The notes beneath the pieces are model-generated. The model worked only from the letters and a program-made list of their open reading frames with translations. It ran no database searches and was not told the DNA's origin. This document shows, in pieces, positions 23,359-31,064 of a DNA stretch of 31,729 nucleotides. The position numbers and the translations under genes were made by a program. Each line of letters opens with the position of its first letter. The stretch's first letter is position 1. This stretch comes from CAVLCC01 sp963661535 (GTDB taxonomy: Bacteria > Actinomycetota > Coriobacteriia > Coriobacteriales > CADBOM01), in NCBI GenBank assembly GCA_963661535.1, contig CAVLCC010000023.1, positions 1-31,729 of the forward strand, read 5' to 3'.

Positions 23359-25212
23359 CTAATCACGAGCCGATGCCACCACGATTATGGTGTCGGCTCG
23401 CATGTTGGGTGCAAATTTAATTTTCTTAAGACCATCTGCTGTGGAGTGCAAATAAGTTTCACATTCAATTTGCCCGCCATTATCTTGAACAAAATCTCTA
23501 AAGTCTATAAGAGTTGTATGGTGGATATTTGGAGTTTCATACCAAGTATATGGCAGAGAAGTTCCAACAGGCATTCTTCCTTTAAATAGCAGATATCCGC
23601 GTGTTTTCCAGTATCCAAAATTTGGAAAAGTAACAATCACTTTTTTGCCAACTCTAAGCATCTCTCTAAACAAGCGCTTTGGGTTTTTGAGCTGCATTAG
23701 CGCAAGCGACAAAATAACAACATCAAAGCTGTTGTCTTCAAACATGCCCAAGCCAAGGTCCAAATCATGCTTAAGCACAGGGATGCTGCGCTCAACTGTT
23801 GCTATCATTTCATTTTCGTCAAAGTCAACGCCATAGACCGAACACTGCAGGTTCGCCCTAAGCCAATCTAGAAGCATTCCGTCTCCGCAGCCTAAATCCA
23901 AAACCCGACTTTTCTCTTTAACTAAATCAGAAATTGCCATCAAATCAGGACGCGATTCAATCGGCTTATGATGACGACCTCGAGGTCCACTTAAAACGTC
24001 GGCTTTGCCACCAATATCCCCATCAATAAACGGCTTTACATACTGAGCTTGTATGTCTCCTTCAAGCAAAAACGAATCATGGCCAAAAGGATAGCTTAGC
24101 TCAGCAAATGTAACATCTGCACCTGCAGCTGTAAGCGCATTTAGAAGCTCACGCATCTGAGAAGTTGGAAACAGCCAATCAGAATCAAACGACAGCAGCA
24201 TAAACTTCACGGGGGTATGTTCAAAACGCCTCTTTATAGCGGTCTTTGAATGGCACAAAGAAAAATAGTCAATTGCGCGCGTTATATATAAGTATGAGCT
24301 TGCGTCAAAGCGGTCGGTAAATTTGTAGCCTTGATGCTCCAAATAGCTTTCGACCTGAAACTCTTTGCCCATAGTAAAATCGAGCCTGTCTCCAACAAGG
24401 TCTCGTCCAAACTTGCGATTCATCGAGTCTTCGCATAGATAAGTGATATGCCCAATCATGCGTGCGATGGCAAGTCCATTTTTGGGAGGGTTATCTTTTT
24501 GATAGAGACCGTTTTCAAATTCGGGGTCATTTAAAATGGCTCTGCGTCCCACCTCGTTAAAAGCAATTGATTGTGCAGAAGTGCGCCAAGTTGTGGCAAT
24601 TGCTATGCACCTCTCAACCATCTTGGGATATTTTTTTGCCCACACAAGCGCTTGCATGCCGCCTAGAGAACCACCAACAACAGCGCGTAGTTTTGTAATT
24701 CCCATTTTGTCTAGCATCTTTTTTTGCGCTGCTACCATATCTTTTACAGTAACCACCGGAAAAGACATGCCATATCTCTTTGAGGTATCGGGGTTAATTG
24801 AGCTAGGACCGGTTGTTCCCGAGCAACCCCCCAATACATTAGAGCAAATTACATAATACTTTGTTGTGTCAATTGCAAGCCCTGGACCTATTAGACGGTT
24901 CCACCAGCCTTCTCTAAATTCGCCATCTCGCCAGGCATCTGCTGCATGAGAATTTCCAGATAAGGCATGCTCTACTAGCACAACATTGCTGCGTTTCTCG
25001 TTTAGGGTCCCCCACGTGTCGTATGCGATAGTAACACTAGACAAACATTCTCCAGATGAAACATACATAGGCTCATCTAGGGTAATATTGCCGCTAAAGT
25101 AGGGAACTTGCTTTACTTTGTCGCGATATGTGCAGCCTTGATGGTCGTCTTTAGAGCCATCTTTTTCACTAGATTGTGATAAATTATGCAGATTTAGATC
25201 CTGCTCGGTCAC
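23359..25212 (-). CDS. metX: Fused homoserine O-acyltransferase (MetX) and MetW methyltransferase-like protein
   Basis: 617 residues joining two normally separate proteins. Residues about 35-395 are a MetX alpha/beta hydrolase: oxyanion region HALSGNSH, CSNVLGGCSGTTGPSSINP, nucleophile Ser182 in GGSLGGMQAL, Asp345 in SFDSDWLFP and His378 in FGHDSFLLEG. This is the first committed step of methionine synthesis, homoserine acylation. The acyl donor (acetyl or succinyl) is not decided by the motifs I can read. After a basic linker (GPRGRHHKPIESRPD), residues about 420-610 are MetW: VLDLGCGDG at 437-445, FPNFGYWKTR, GRMPVGTSLPYTWY and ETPNIHHTTLIDFRDF. The start is GTG 25212 with AAAGGAA upstream. 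It is divergent from purE. MetX and MetW genes are neighbours in many bacteria, which supports a functional fusion. Confidence 0.93.
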   Translation of the reverse strand: MTEQDLNLHNLSQSSEKDGSKDDHQGCTYRDKVKQVPYFSGNITLDEPMYVSSGECLSSVTIAYDTWGTLNEKRSNVVLVEHALSGNSHAADAWRDGEFREGWWNRLIGPGLAIDTTKYYVICSNVLGGCSGTTGPSSINPDTSKRYGMSFPVVTVKDMVAAQKKMLDKMGITKLRAVVGGSLGGMQALVWAKKYPKMVERCIAIATTWRTSAQSIAFNEVGRRAILNDPEFENGLYQKDNPPKNGLAIARMIGHITYLCEDSMNRKFGRDLVGDRLDFTMGKEFQVESYLEHQGYKFTDRFDASSYLYITRAIDYFSLCHSKTAIKRRFEHTPVKFMLLSFDSDWLFPTSQMRELLNALTAAGADVTFAELSYPFGHDSFLLEGDIQAQYVKPFIDGDIGGKADVLSGPRGRHHKPIESRPDLMAISDLVKEKSRVLDLGCGDGMLLDWLRANLQCSVYGVDFDENEMIATVERSIPVLKHDLDLGLGMFEDNSFDVVILSLALMQLKNPKRLFREMLRVGKKVIVTFPNFGYWKTRGYLLFKGRMPVGTSLPYTWYETPNIHHTTLIDFRDFVQDNGGQIECETYLHSTADGLKKIKFAPNMRADTIIVVASARD

Positions 25213-25237
25213 ATCAAAAATTCCTTTCGCAACAATT

Positions 25238-25257
25238 TTGTGATAACTTGTGATAAC
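25238..25257. promoter_or_regulatory. Perfect tandem 10-bp direct repeat
   Basis: TTGTGATAAC occurs twice head to tail (25238-25247 and 25248-25257), exactly about one helical turn apart, 26-45 bases before the metX-metW start. The position and phasing suggest a binding site for a regulator of metX-metW. The regulator is unknown. Confidence 0.5.
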
Positions 25258-25305
25258 GCACCAACAAACTTTTTAGCGCATTTAATTTTTACGCCGCATT
25301 TTCTT

Positions 25306-25333
25306 TTGAATGTTAGCATTTAGGCTATATACT
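25306..25333 (+). promoter_or_regulatory. Candidate purE operon promoter
   Basis: TTGAAT (25306-25311), a 16-base spacer, and TATACT (25328-25333), ending 45 bases before the purE ATG. Each box matches four or five of six consensus bases. Confidence 0.5.
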
Positions 25334-25377
25334 TAAATTTGTAAACATTGCGAAAGGGCAAAAAGCAGGAGGAGAAT

Positions 25378-25833
25378 ATGAGTGACGCATTAGTTGGAAT
25401 TATTTTGGGATCTAAGTCTGATAGCGAGGCTATGCAGCCATGCATGCAAATGCTAGATGAGTTTGGGATAAAATACGAGTTTATTGTAGCTTCTGCTCAC
25501 CGCAATCCTTCAAAAGTGGCTAGCTGGGCTGGTGGTGCACGGGAGCGCGGAATAAAGGTAATCATCGCGGCTGCCGGAAAAGCTGCTGCACTTCCAGGGG
25601 TTGTTGCATCTCACACTCCGCTTCCTGTTATTGGAGTGCCCATGAAAACTAGTGACCTAGGTGGTATGGATTCTTTGCTGTCTATTGTGCAGATGCCCAA
25701 AGGTGTGCCAGTAGCTACCGTAGCTATTGGGGGAGCCATGAACGCAGCACTTTTGGCAATTCAAATTCTAGCTACGTCTAACTCACAAATTGCTCAAAAG
25801 TTTGTGGAGTATAAAGAAAGTCAGGCGCAATAA
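25378..25833 (+). CDS. purE: 5-(carboxyamino)imidazole ribonucleotide mutase (PurE)
   Basis: Purine synthesis enzyme that shifts or adds the carboxyl group on AIR to give CAIR. ATG 25378 (151 aa) is chosen because AGGAGGAG lies just upstream; an in-frame start at 25348 would lie before that site. Motifs are LGSKSDSEAM, the catalytic VASAHRNP, LPVIGVPMKTSDLGGMDSLLS and VQMPKGVPVATVAIGGAMNAALLA. The usual GAGGAAHLPG segment reads AAAGKAAALPG, replacing the normal His with Ala and a Gly with Lys. No purK is adjacent, so carboxylase versus mutase activity is not settled. It is probably the first gene of a five-gene run. Confidence 0.93.
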   Translation: MSDALVGIILGSKSDSEAMQPCMQMLDEFGIKYEFIVASAHRNPSKVASWAGGARERGIKVIIAAAGKAAALPGVVASHTPLPVIGVPMKTSDLGGMDSLLSIVQMPKGVPVATVAIGGAMNAALLAIQILATSNSQIAQKFVEYKESQAQ

Positions 25834-25834
25834 A

Positions 25835-25939
25835 ATGCAAATTCATAAGCAATCGCAAGTAGATGGCTTTGCGCACAAAAACTCGGCGCATAAAAGTAAC
25901 TACGCGCTTATCTCACCTCTTATAGGTTGGTGGATATAG
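25835..25939 (+). CDS. 34-codon ORF between purE and the CorC-like gene
   Basis: Starts one base after the purE stop (TAAAATG) and ends one base before the next ATG (TAGTATG), filling the whole gap. The peptide MQIHKQSQVDGFAHKNSAHK is polar and ends in the hydrophobic LISPLIGWWI. It has no recognisable family and only a weak upstream AGG. Because the next gene also lacks a strong ribosome binding site, the simplest role would be translational coupling. It could equally be a chance open frame. Confidence 0.35.
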   Translation: MQIHKQSQVDGFAHKNSAHKSNYALISPLIGWWI

Positions 25940-25940
25940 T

Positions 25941-27275
25941 ATGCCTGGTGGACCGTCTAAATCATCAATATCAAAAAAATTCCTCAAACTAATTGGAAAA
26001 AGACACATAGACCCCGATTCTGTGTCTGAAGAAGAGATAAAAAATCTTGTTAATGAGCAAGACAGCTTGCTCGACGAAGAAAAAAGAATGATTGGTGAAA
26101 TCTTTGAGCTAGGCGACACTAAAGCTCGAGAAATTATGATTCCTCGTGTAGATATGGTTCTAGCCGAAGATTCTATGACAGTTCGTCAAACAATTGACAG
26201 GATGCGCGGCACAGGCTTTTCGAGGCTTCCTGTTTTTCATGATGATCATGACACTATTGTGGGCATTGTTATGGTCAAAGATTTGATTACTCCACTTTTA
26301 GATGACAGTCAAGACGAGCCAATTTCTAAGCACATGCGCGAGGCCGTTTTTGTTCCTGAGACCAAAGATATTTTGCCGCTTCTAACAGAAATGCAAAATG
26401 AGCGCCAGCAGCTTGTTGTTGTGGCAGATGAGTATGGCGGAACTGCGGGTTTAATTTCGGTTGAAGATATAATTGAAGAGATTGTTGGCGAAATTGTTGA
26501 TGAGTATGACCTAGAGCGAAAGTATATAACTGAAGTTAGAGATGGCGAGTGGATAATAGACGGACGCTTGCCTGTAGACGATGCTATCGAAAATGGTCTT
26601 CCTATTGAGGCATCTGATGATTATGACACAATAGCAGGCTGGCTAATGAGTGTAATTGATTTTGTTCCTACGGTAGGGGAGCAATTTCAAATTGGCAATA
26701 TGCAAATTATAGTGCGTGCCATGAGGCGTCGCAGAATTTCGACCTTAAAGATCATTTTGTCAAAAACATCTAAGTATCCCGCTTCATTTGCAAACGGAAA
26801 GATAGTACTTCTAGATATGCGGGCACGCAAGGGCGCTGTTGACTTTAAGCTCCAAATCAATTCGGAATTTTGCTATTTGTCCGCTGGCGTGTTTGATGCA
26901 GTATGTGCAGACAGACCAACCTTGCTTGAGCATGCTTGCACAGACGACGCAGGTGATCTGGATAATCCTCACGATGAGCAAGTCCCGCAAGGTGACGATA
27001 GACCATCAGATAATCCAGATAGCGTAAGTTCAAAACACGAAGATAGCGCCCAAGAGGAACCTCAAACTCTTCCGCATCTTATAGAGCATCTTGCAATTGA
27101 CTTTTTGGTTCAACACCAGCGCGAGTGTGGGCAAAATCAAGTATTTGCCGGATACAGCGCATGGCTTAACAAAAAAAATGGAATTGCAAGAATAACTCTT
27201 TCAACAAACGCTCAAGCCGTTACCCAAACAGCTATGTTTGAAGCCTGTGAGTTTGCAGCAAAATATTTAGATTAA
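25941..27275 (+). CDS. CorC/HlyC-type CBS-domain protein with unusual C-terminal domain
   Basis: 444 residues. A short N-terminal arm leads into a tandem CBS pair: the first at about 65-125 (REIMIPRVDMV, GFSRLPVFHDDHDTIVGIV) and the second at about 130-190 (VADEYGGTAGLISVEDIIEEI). A CorC/HlyC transporter-associated domain follows at about 195-272 (DYDTIAGWLMSVIDFVPTVG). There is no DUF21 membrane domain, so it should be soluble or peripheral. The family is linked to Mg2+/Co2+ efflux, but the role here is unproven. Residues about 283-444 are not part of the usual architecture. Their pattern RPTLLEHAC, an acidic disordered stretch, then LPHLIEHLAIDFLVQ resembles the N-terminal domain of cyanophycin synthetase. 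The start is ATG 25941 with a weak GGTGG site. It lies in the purE run. Confidence 0.85.
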   Translation: MPGGPSKSSISKKFLKLIGKRHIDPDSVSEEEIKNLVNEQDSLLDEEKRMIGEIFELGDTKAREIMIPRVDMVLAEDSMTVRQTIDRMRGTGFSRLPVFHDDHDTIVGIVMVKDLITPLLDDSQDEPISKHMREAVFVPETKDILPLLTEMQNERQQLVVVADEYGGTAGLISVEDIIEEIVGEIVDEYDLERKYITEVRDGEWIIDGRLPVDDAIENGLPIEASDDYDTIAGWLMSVIDFVPTVGEQFQIGNMQIIVRAMRRRRISTLKIILSKTSKYPASFANGKIVLLDMRARKGAVDFKLQINSEFCYLSAGVFDAVCADRPTLLEHACTDDAGDLDNPHDEQVPQGDDRPSDNPDSVSSKHEDSAQEEPQTLPHLIEHLAIDFLVQHQRECGQNQVFAGYSAWLNKKNGIARITLSTNAQAVTQTAMFEACEFAAKYLD

Positions 27276-27321
27276 GGTTATAAATTATACGTGCTAAAAC
27301 ACAGGCAATGAGGGGTCTCTT

Positions 27322-28572
27322 ATGGCGAGAATGATATTTGACGACTGGATGCAAGACTATTCAAATCGCATGACTAGTATTCGCAGAAGTGCTGTGCGTG
27401 ATTTATTTGCGGCGGCATCAAGGTCAGATATTATTTCGCTATCGGGTGGAATGCCAAACATTACCAATCTGCCCCTTGATTTGGTGAGCGAGGCGGCGGC
27501 TAACTCCATCAAACAAGAGGGTGTGCAGGCCTTGCAATATGGTTCGTCTCCTGGCAGAGTTCAAACAAGACAAGTTGTTTGCGATCTTATAAAAGATTTT
27601 GAAATCGATGCAACTCCTGATGATGTTATTATCACCTCAGGTGCTCAAGAGGCGCTGGATCTTTTGGGAAAGACTTTCATAAATCCAGGAGATACAATTA
27701 TCACAGAAGCTCCCACATATGTTGGAGCTCTGCAAGCGTTTTCGCAATATGAGCCTGATATGCAGGGTATTCCGCTAGATGATCATGGCATGCGCATCGA
27801 TTTGCTGGAGCAAAAAATCCAAGAACTAGGACCTGCGAGAAAGCCAAAATTCATCTATACAATTCCAAATTTTCAAAATCCGGCGGGCGTGACTATGCCG
27901 CTAGAACGTCGCAAGAAACTGCTCCAAATTGCTCACGAATATAAAATTGCAGTAATTGAAGATGACCCATATGGTCGCTTGCGTTATGTAGGGCAGCCAA
28001 TTGATTGCTTAAAGAAGCTAGATCCAAATGTAATTTATTTGGGCACAGTTTCTAAGGTGTTTGCACCTGGACTTCGCACAGGCTGGATTGTGGCCCCAAA
28101 GCCAATTTTAGAAAAGGTTAATTTGTGCAAGCAAGGCACCGACCTGTGTGGATCTACGCTAGATCAAGTGGTTGTGGAGCATTATTTTCACGATACACCT
28201 TGGCGTGAGACTCTAGAAATCCTCAAAAGCGAATACAAGACAAGACGACAAGCCATGCTAGACGCGTTAGAAGAGTTTTTTCCCGAGGAGGCCACATGGA
28301 CACATCCAGAGGGTGGATTCTTTTTGTGGGTCACTTTGCCTAGATTTGTGGACACAGACCAAATGCTGGCATTGGCACTAGATAATGGAGTTACTTATGT
28401 GCCAGGAGCAGGATGTTACCCTGGAGATGGCGGAAACAGCTCTATGCGAATAGCATTTTGCTATGAGAGTCCCGAGAATATTAGAGAAGCCATAAGGCGT
28501 TTGGCGCTTGTTATTGAAGACAGAATTGAGCTATACCGTGCCTTTATCAAGGCGGGCGCAATTTCAGAATAA
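27322..28572 (+). CDS. PLP-dependent aminotransferase, class I/II (LysN/2-aminoadipate type)
   Basis: 416-residue fold-type I aminotransferase. The PLP lysine is K245 in GTVSKVFAPGLRTGW; N186 (NFQNPAG) and D214-x2-Y217 (EDDPYG) hold the cofactor. The N-terminal SLSGGMPN and the QYGSSPGRVQTRQ segment place it in the branch containing 2-aminoadipate and aromatic aminotransferases (LysN, ARO8) and the catalytic half of MocR proteins. It has no DNA-binding domain. Substrate cannot be told from sequence; branched-chain, aromatic or aminoadipate substrates are all possible. GAGGGG lies 8 bases before ATG 27322, and it sits 46 bases after the CorC-like gene, so co-transcription is likely. Confidence 0.9.
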   Translation: MARMIFDDWMQDYSNRMTSIRRSAVRDLFAAASRSDIISLSGGMPNITNLPLDLVSEAAANSIKQEGVQALQYGSSPGRVQTRQVVCDLIKDFEIDATPDDVIITSGAQEALDLLGKTFINPGDTIITEAPTYVGALQAFSQYEPDMQGIPLDDHGMRIDLLEQKIQELGPARKPKFIYTIPNFQNPAGVTMPLERRKKLLQIAHEYKIAVIEDDPYGRLRYVGQPIDCLKKLDPNVIYLGTVSKVFAPGLRTGWIVAPKPILEKVNLCKQGTDLCGSTLDQVVVEHYFHDTPWRETLEILKSEYKTRRQAMLDALEEFFPEEATWTHPEGGFFLWVTLPRFVDTDQMLALALDNGVTYVPGAGCYPGDGGNSSMRIAFCYESPENIREAIRRLALVIEDRIELYRAFIKAGAISE

Positions 28573-28653
28573 ATTTTTGGTGCGGCTTTATTGTTGCAGG
28601 TTAACAGATCAGCGTTGCCGCTAAATCTTAAATATCCAGAAAGGAGCAAAGTC

Positions 28654-29697
28654 ATGGGATACAAAGTTGCAGTTTTAATGGGAGGAAAGTCTTTTGAAAG
28701 AGAGTTTTCTTTATTGAGCGGCAAAAATGTTTGCAAAGTTTTGGAAGAAGCAGGTCATGAGGTGGTTCCGCTAGATACAACTTCTGATTTGGTTGAGACT
28801 TTGCGTGCAGAAAAAGTCGATGTTGCTTACGTGGCTTTGCATGGAAAACACGGCGAAGACGGCACAATCCAATCTCTTTTAGAATATCTAGAAATTCCAT
28901 ATATTGGCTGCACCGCTCCAATATGCCGCATTGCTAGAAACAAATCTAATATGGAATATGTTTTGATGTCGCACCGCGCGCACCTAAGGGCTATGGCTCA
29001 AAAATACGACAAGGAGCTAGACAGCCCGTGTGCTGCCTCATGGCCACGTCAGATTTGTATGTTTATAGACGCATTTAAAGAAATGGGAGCAGCTAGTGCG
29101 CTCGATTTAATAAACGAAAAATTTAATGGCTTCCCCCTCGTTGTAAAGCCAGCACGAGGCGGATCTGCCATGGGGCTTCATAAAGTTGCATGTTATGACG
29201 AGCTAGCCCCCGCAATACTCGATGCCCTCTCATACGATACTGAAGTAATTATAGGACAGTGGGTCGATGGCATTGAGCTAGGTGTTTCTGTTATAGAGAG
29301 AGCAGACGGCTCACTGCATGTATTACCTCCAGTAGAAATTAGCACCACGCATGAGTATTTTGATACAAGTGCTCGTTTGGAGTCGGGTGAGGTTGAGTAT
29401 TATGCGCCTCCTCGTGGAGAATCTATATCATCTATTGGTGAAAGTGGCTATACCTACGACCAAATTATGCAAACTGTAAAAGATTGTGCGGTTGAGGTGT
29501 TTCAAGCTTTTGGTTGCAGAGATATGGCGCGTATAGACATGATTTGGGACGGACGACACGCTCAAGTAATTGAGCTAGATGTGTCTCCTGGTATGTCTGA
29601 TAAGTCACTTCTTCCTGCTGCTTGCAATGCACAAGGCATAACTCTTGCAGATCTTATTTCTGAGCAACTTCAAAAGGCTGTGGAGCGCAAGTCTTAA
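28654..29697 (+). CDS. ddl: D-alanine--D-alanine ligase family protein, divergent
   Basis: 347-residue ATP-grasp ligase that would make the D-Ala-D-Ala end of peptidoglycan precursors. ATG 28654 is chosen over an in-frame TTG at 28591 because AAGGAG lies 7 bases upstream and MGYKVAVLMGG is the normal start. Family marks are KSFEREFSLLSGKNV, VALHGKHGEDGTIQSLLE, LVVKPARGGSAMGL, DMARIDMIWDG and SPGMSDKSLLP. Several expected residues differ: the FYDYxAKY loop reads YFDTSARL, so the catalytic-lid Tyr position appears to be Leu; the Mg-binding ExNT reads ELDV; GSSxGM reads GSAMGL; and the GxPxP hinge is replaced by a longer Cys-containing insert. It is probably a true but divergent Ddl, and its product is worth testing. 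Confidence 0.85.
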   Translation: MGYKVAVLMGGKSFEREFSLLSGKNVCKVLEEAGHEVVPLDTTSDLVETLRAEKVDVAYVALHGKHGEDGTIQSLLEYLEIPYIGCTAPICRIARNKSNMEYVLMSHRAHLRAMAQKYDKELDSPCAASWPRQICMFIDAFKEMGAASALDLINEKFNGFPLVVKPARGGSAMGLHKVACYDELAPAILDALSYDTEVIIGQWVDGIELGVSVIERADGSLHVLPPVEISTTHEYFDTSARLESGEVEYYAPPRGESISSIGESGYTYDQIMQTVKDCAVEVFQAFGCRDMARIDMIWDGRHAQVIELDVSPGMSDKSLLPAACNAQGITLADLISEQLQKAVERKS

Positions 29698-29719
29698 GGA
29701 GGAGTCTTAAAGGGGAGTC
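29690..29719 (+). repeat. Imperfect 13-bp tandem duplication over the ddl stop
   Basis: AGTCTTAAGGAGG (29690-29702) and AGTCTTAAAGGGG (29703-29715) differ at two bases and are followed by a third AGTC. The first copy contains the ddl TAA. It looks like a recent small tandem duplication. It places two ribosome-binding-like GGAGG/GGGG runs after ddl with no gene following. Confidence 0.7.
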
Positions 29720-29734
29720 GGTTTTGGTGTGGTC

Positions 29735-29783
29735 TTGCGGTTGCGGCGCGTGATGCAAGCGGGCGGCGCGGACGCAACCGCAA
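29735..29783. terminator. GC-rich inverted repeat between convergent genes
   Basis: TTGCGGTTGCG (29735-29745) pairs perfectly with CGCAACCGCAA (29773-29783), with more pairing possible between the inner CGCG runs. A smaller TCGTG/CACGA hairpin follows. It sits between the ends of ddl and the flippase-like gene, so a bidirectional stop is plausible, but no U-tract is present. This patch is clearly more GC-rich than its surroundings. Confidence 0.5.
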
Positions 29784-29864
29784 CATCGTGGCACGATCCA
29801 GTGCAAACCCAGCTGGTGCCTCTAGGTTTTATGCTTTAATTTATGCGGCGCGGCACTTGTGCTT

Positions 29865-30872
29865 TTAAGATTCCTTGCTTTTGCGTGGACGCTCAAATGA
29901 TTTTGTTCGGTTAATCAAAATAGCTCCAATTACAAATGGCATCCAAAATACTAGTCCGCGATAAACTATGCCTACCGCGGTTGCCGCAGCTGTGCCAACT
30001 CCGTATGATGCCATAAGCACCACAATGGCGGCTTCTACAAAACCAACACCTTGAGGTGTGATCGATATCATTGCAAAAAGCGTAGCTACTACATACCCTC
30101 CAATTAGTGCTGGCATAATTTCAACGCCAAAGGCAATTCCGCATAATATAAAGCAGCCTAGCTCACACGCACTGGCCAAAATTGAGAACAAAAAAACTTT
30201 TATGGCTTTGCGAGGGTTTTTGGCAATATCTCCAGAAGCTTCGCTAAAAGATTCTACTAGCTCGTCTGCCCATTGCTTTTCGTCGCGCTTAAATTTAGCT
30301 AAAACTTTGTTTATAAAACGTTCTACTTTCTTTAGAAACTTCAGCAAAGCATGGGGTTTTTTGTTGCCCAATACAAGTAGAAGAGTCATAGCGCCTACCA
30401 ATACTCCATCCAGCAAGGCAAATAAAATCCACCACGGGTTAAAACTCCCATCAATTCCCAAAACAATAAATCCCAAAATCATAATTACCAAAAAGCCCGT
30501 GTCAATCGAGATTTGCATAAGCACTGCTGCAGATGTGGCTCTACCGGTAGATATTCCACGTCTGCGTGCATCATCAACAACGAGCACAATCCCAGATGCA
30601 CCGATAGATGGCGCAACCGTGTTCATAAAAAACATTCCAAATACAAGATTTATTGTGTCTTTTGGACTAATTCTCTCGTCAACTGTTTTAAACGAGTTTG
30701 AGAATGCAAAACTTTGCGAAAAGTATTTGCAAAGCTGACTTACAATGGCTATAACTAACGGAATCATTGATCCTTGCTTCATGGTTTCGATGAGCTGGAA
30801 AAAAGAATCTCCCCGCATAAACACAACAACAAGAGCTATAACTATAATTATTCCAAATATTAGCTTGCGCAT
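29865..30872 (-). CDS. Flippase-like / lysylphosphatidylglycerol synthase TM-domain protein
   Basis: 335-residue polytopic membrane protein with about eight helices, of the UPF0104/LPG-synthase transmembrane family. Diagnostic segments are NTVAPSIGASGIVLVVDDARRRG (here split: APSIGASG and VDDARRRG), SITPQGVGFVEAA and YRGLVFWMPFVIG. The cytosolic aminoacyl-transfer domain of full MprF is absent, so lysyl-PG synthesis is not implied. Related stand-alone proteins are proposed lipid or glycan-lipid flippases. A basic cytoplasmic loop (KKVERFINKVLAKFKRDEK) lies in the middle. ATG 30872 is preceded by GGGAGAC. It appears to be a single-gene unit, convergent with ddl. Confidence 0.85.
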   Translation of the reverse strand: MRKLIFGIIIVIALVVVFMRGDSFFQLIETMKQGSMIPLVIAIVSQLCKYFSQSFAFSNSFKTVDERISPKDTINLVFGMFFMNTVAPSIGASGIVLVVDDARRRGISTGRATSAAVLMQISIDTGFLVIMILGFIVLGIDGSFNPWWILFALLDGVLVGAMTLLLVLGNKKPHALLKFLKKVERFINKVLAKFKRDEKQWADELVESFSEASGDIAKNPRKAIKVFLFSILASACELGCFILCGIAFGVEIMPALIGGYVVATLFAMISITPQGVGFVEAAIVVLMASYGVGTAAATAVGIVYRGLVFWMPFVIGAILINRTKSFERPRKSKES

Positions 30873-31009
30873 TTGTCTCCCTATATAATTTATAAAAGTT
30901 AAGGTTTAAAAAAATGTTCAAAAATATCGTGATTTAAAAATTCAAACTATCACATTATACAGATTTAGCCATAATTTTTGGGAGACATATGTGGCGCGTG
31001 CCGCAAGGT

Positions 31010-31046
31010 GCATGCTAGATATGATAATGTTTGCTTTCTAGCACGC
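31010..31046. terminator. Hairpin downstream of the nuclease-domain gene
   Basis: GCATGCTAGA (31010-31019) faces TCTAGCACGC (31037-31046), a 10-position stem with one mismatch and a 17-base loop. It lies 19 bases past the stop of the leftward gene at 31065, the position of a terminator, but without a U-tract. The rest of the 192-base gap before the flippase-like gene is AT-rich and holds no gene I can support. Confidence 0.45.
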
Positions 31047-31064
31047 TCGCATGTAATGCAAGTT

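Noticed and set aside
29698..29864. tRNA gene or small Cys-rich ORF in the GC-rich patch after ddl
   Set aside because: No cloverleaf or T-loop sequence fits, and the only ORF behind the ribosome-binding-like run is eight codons.
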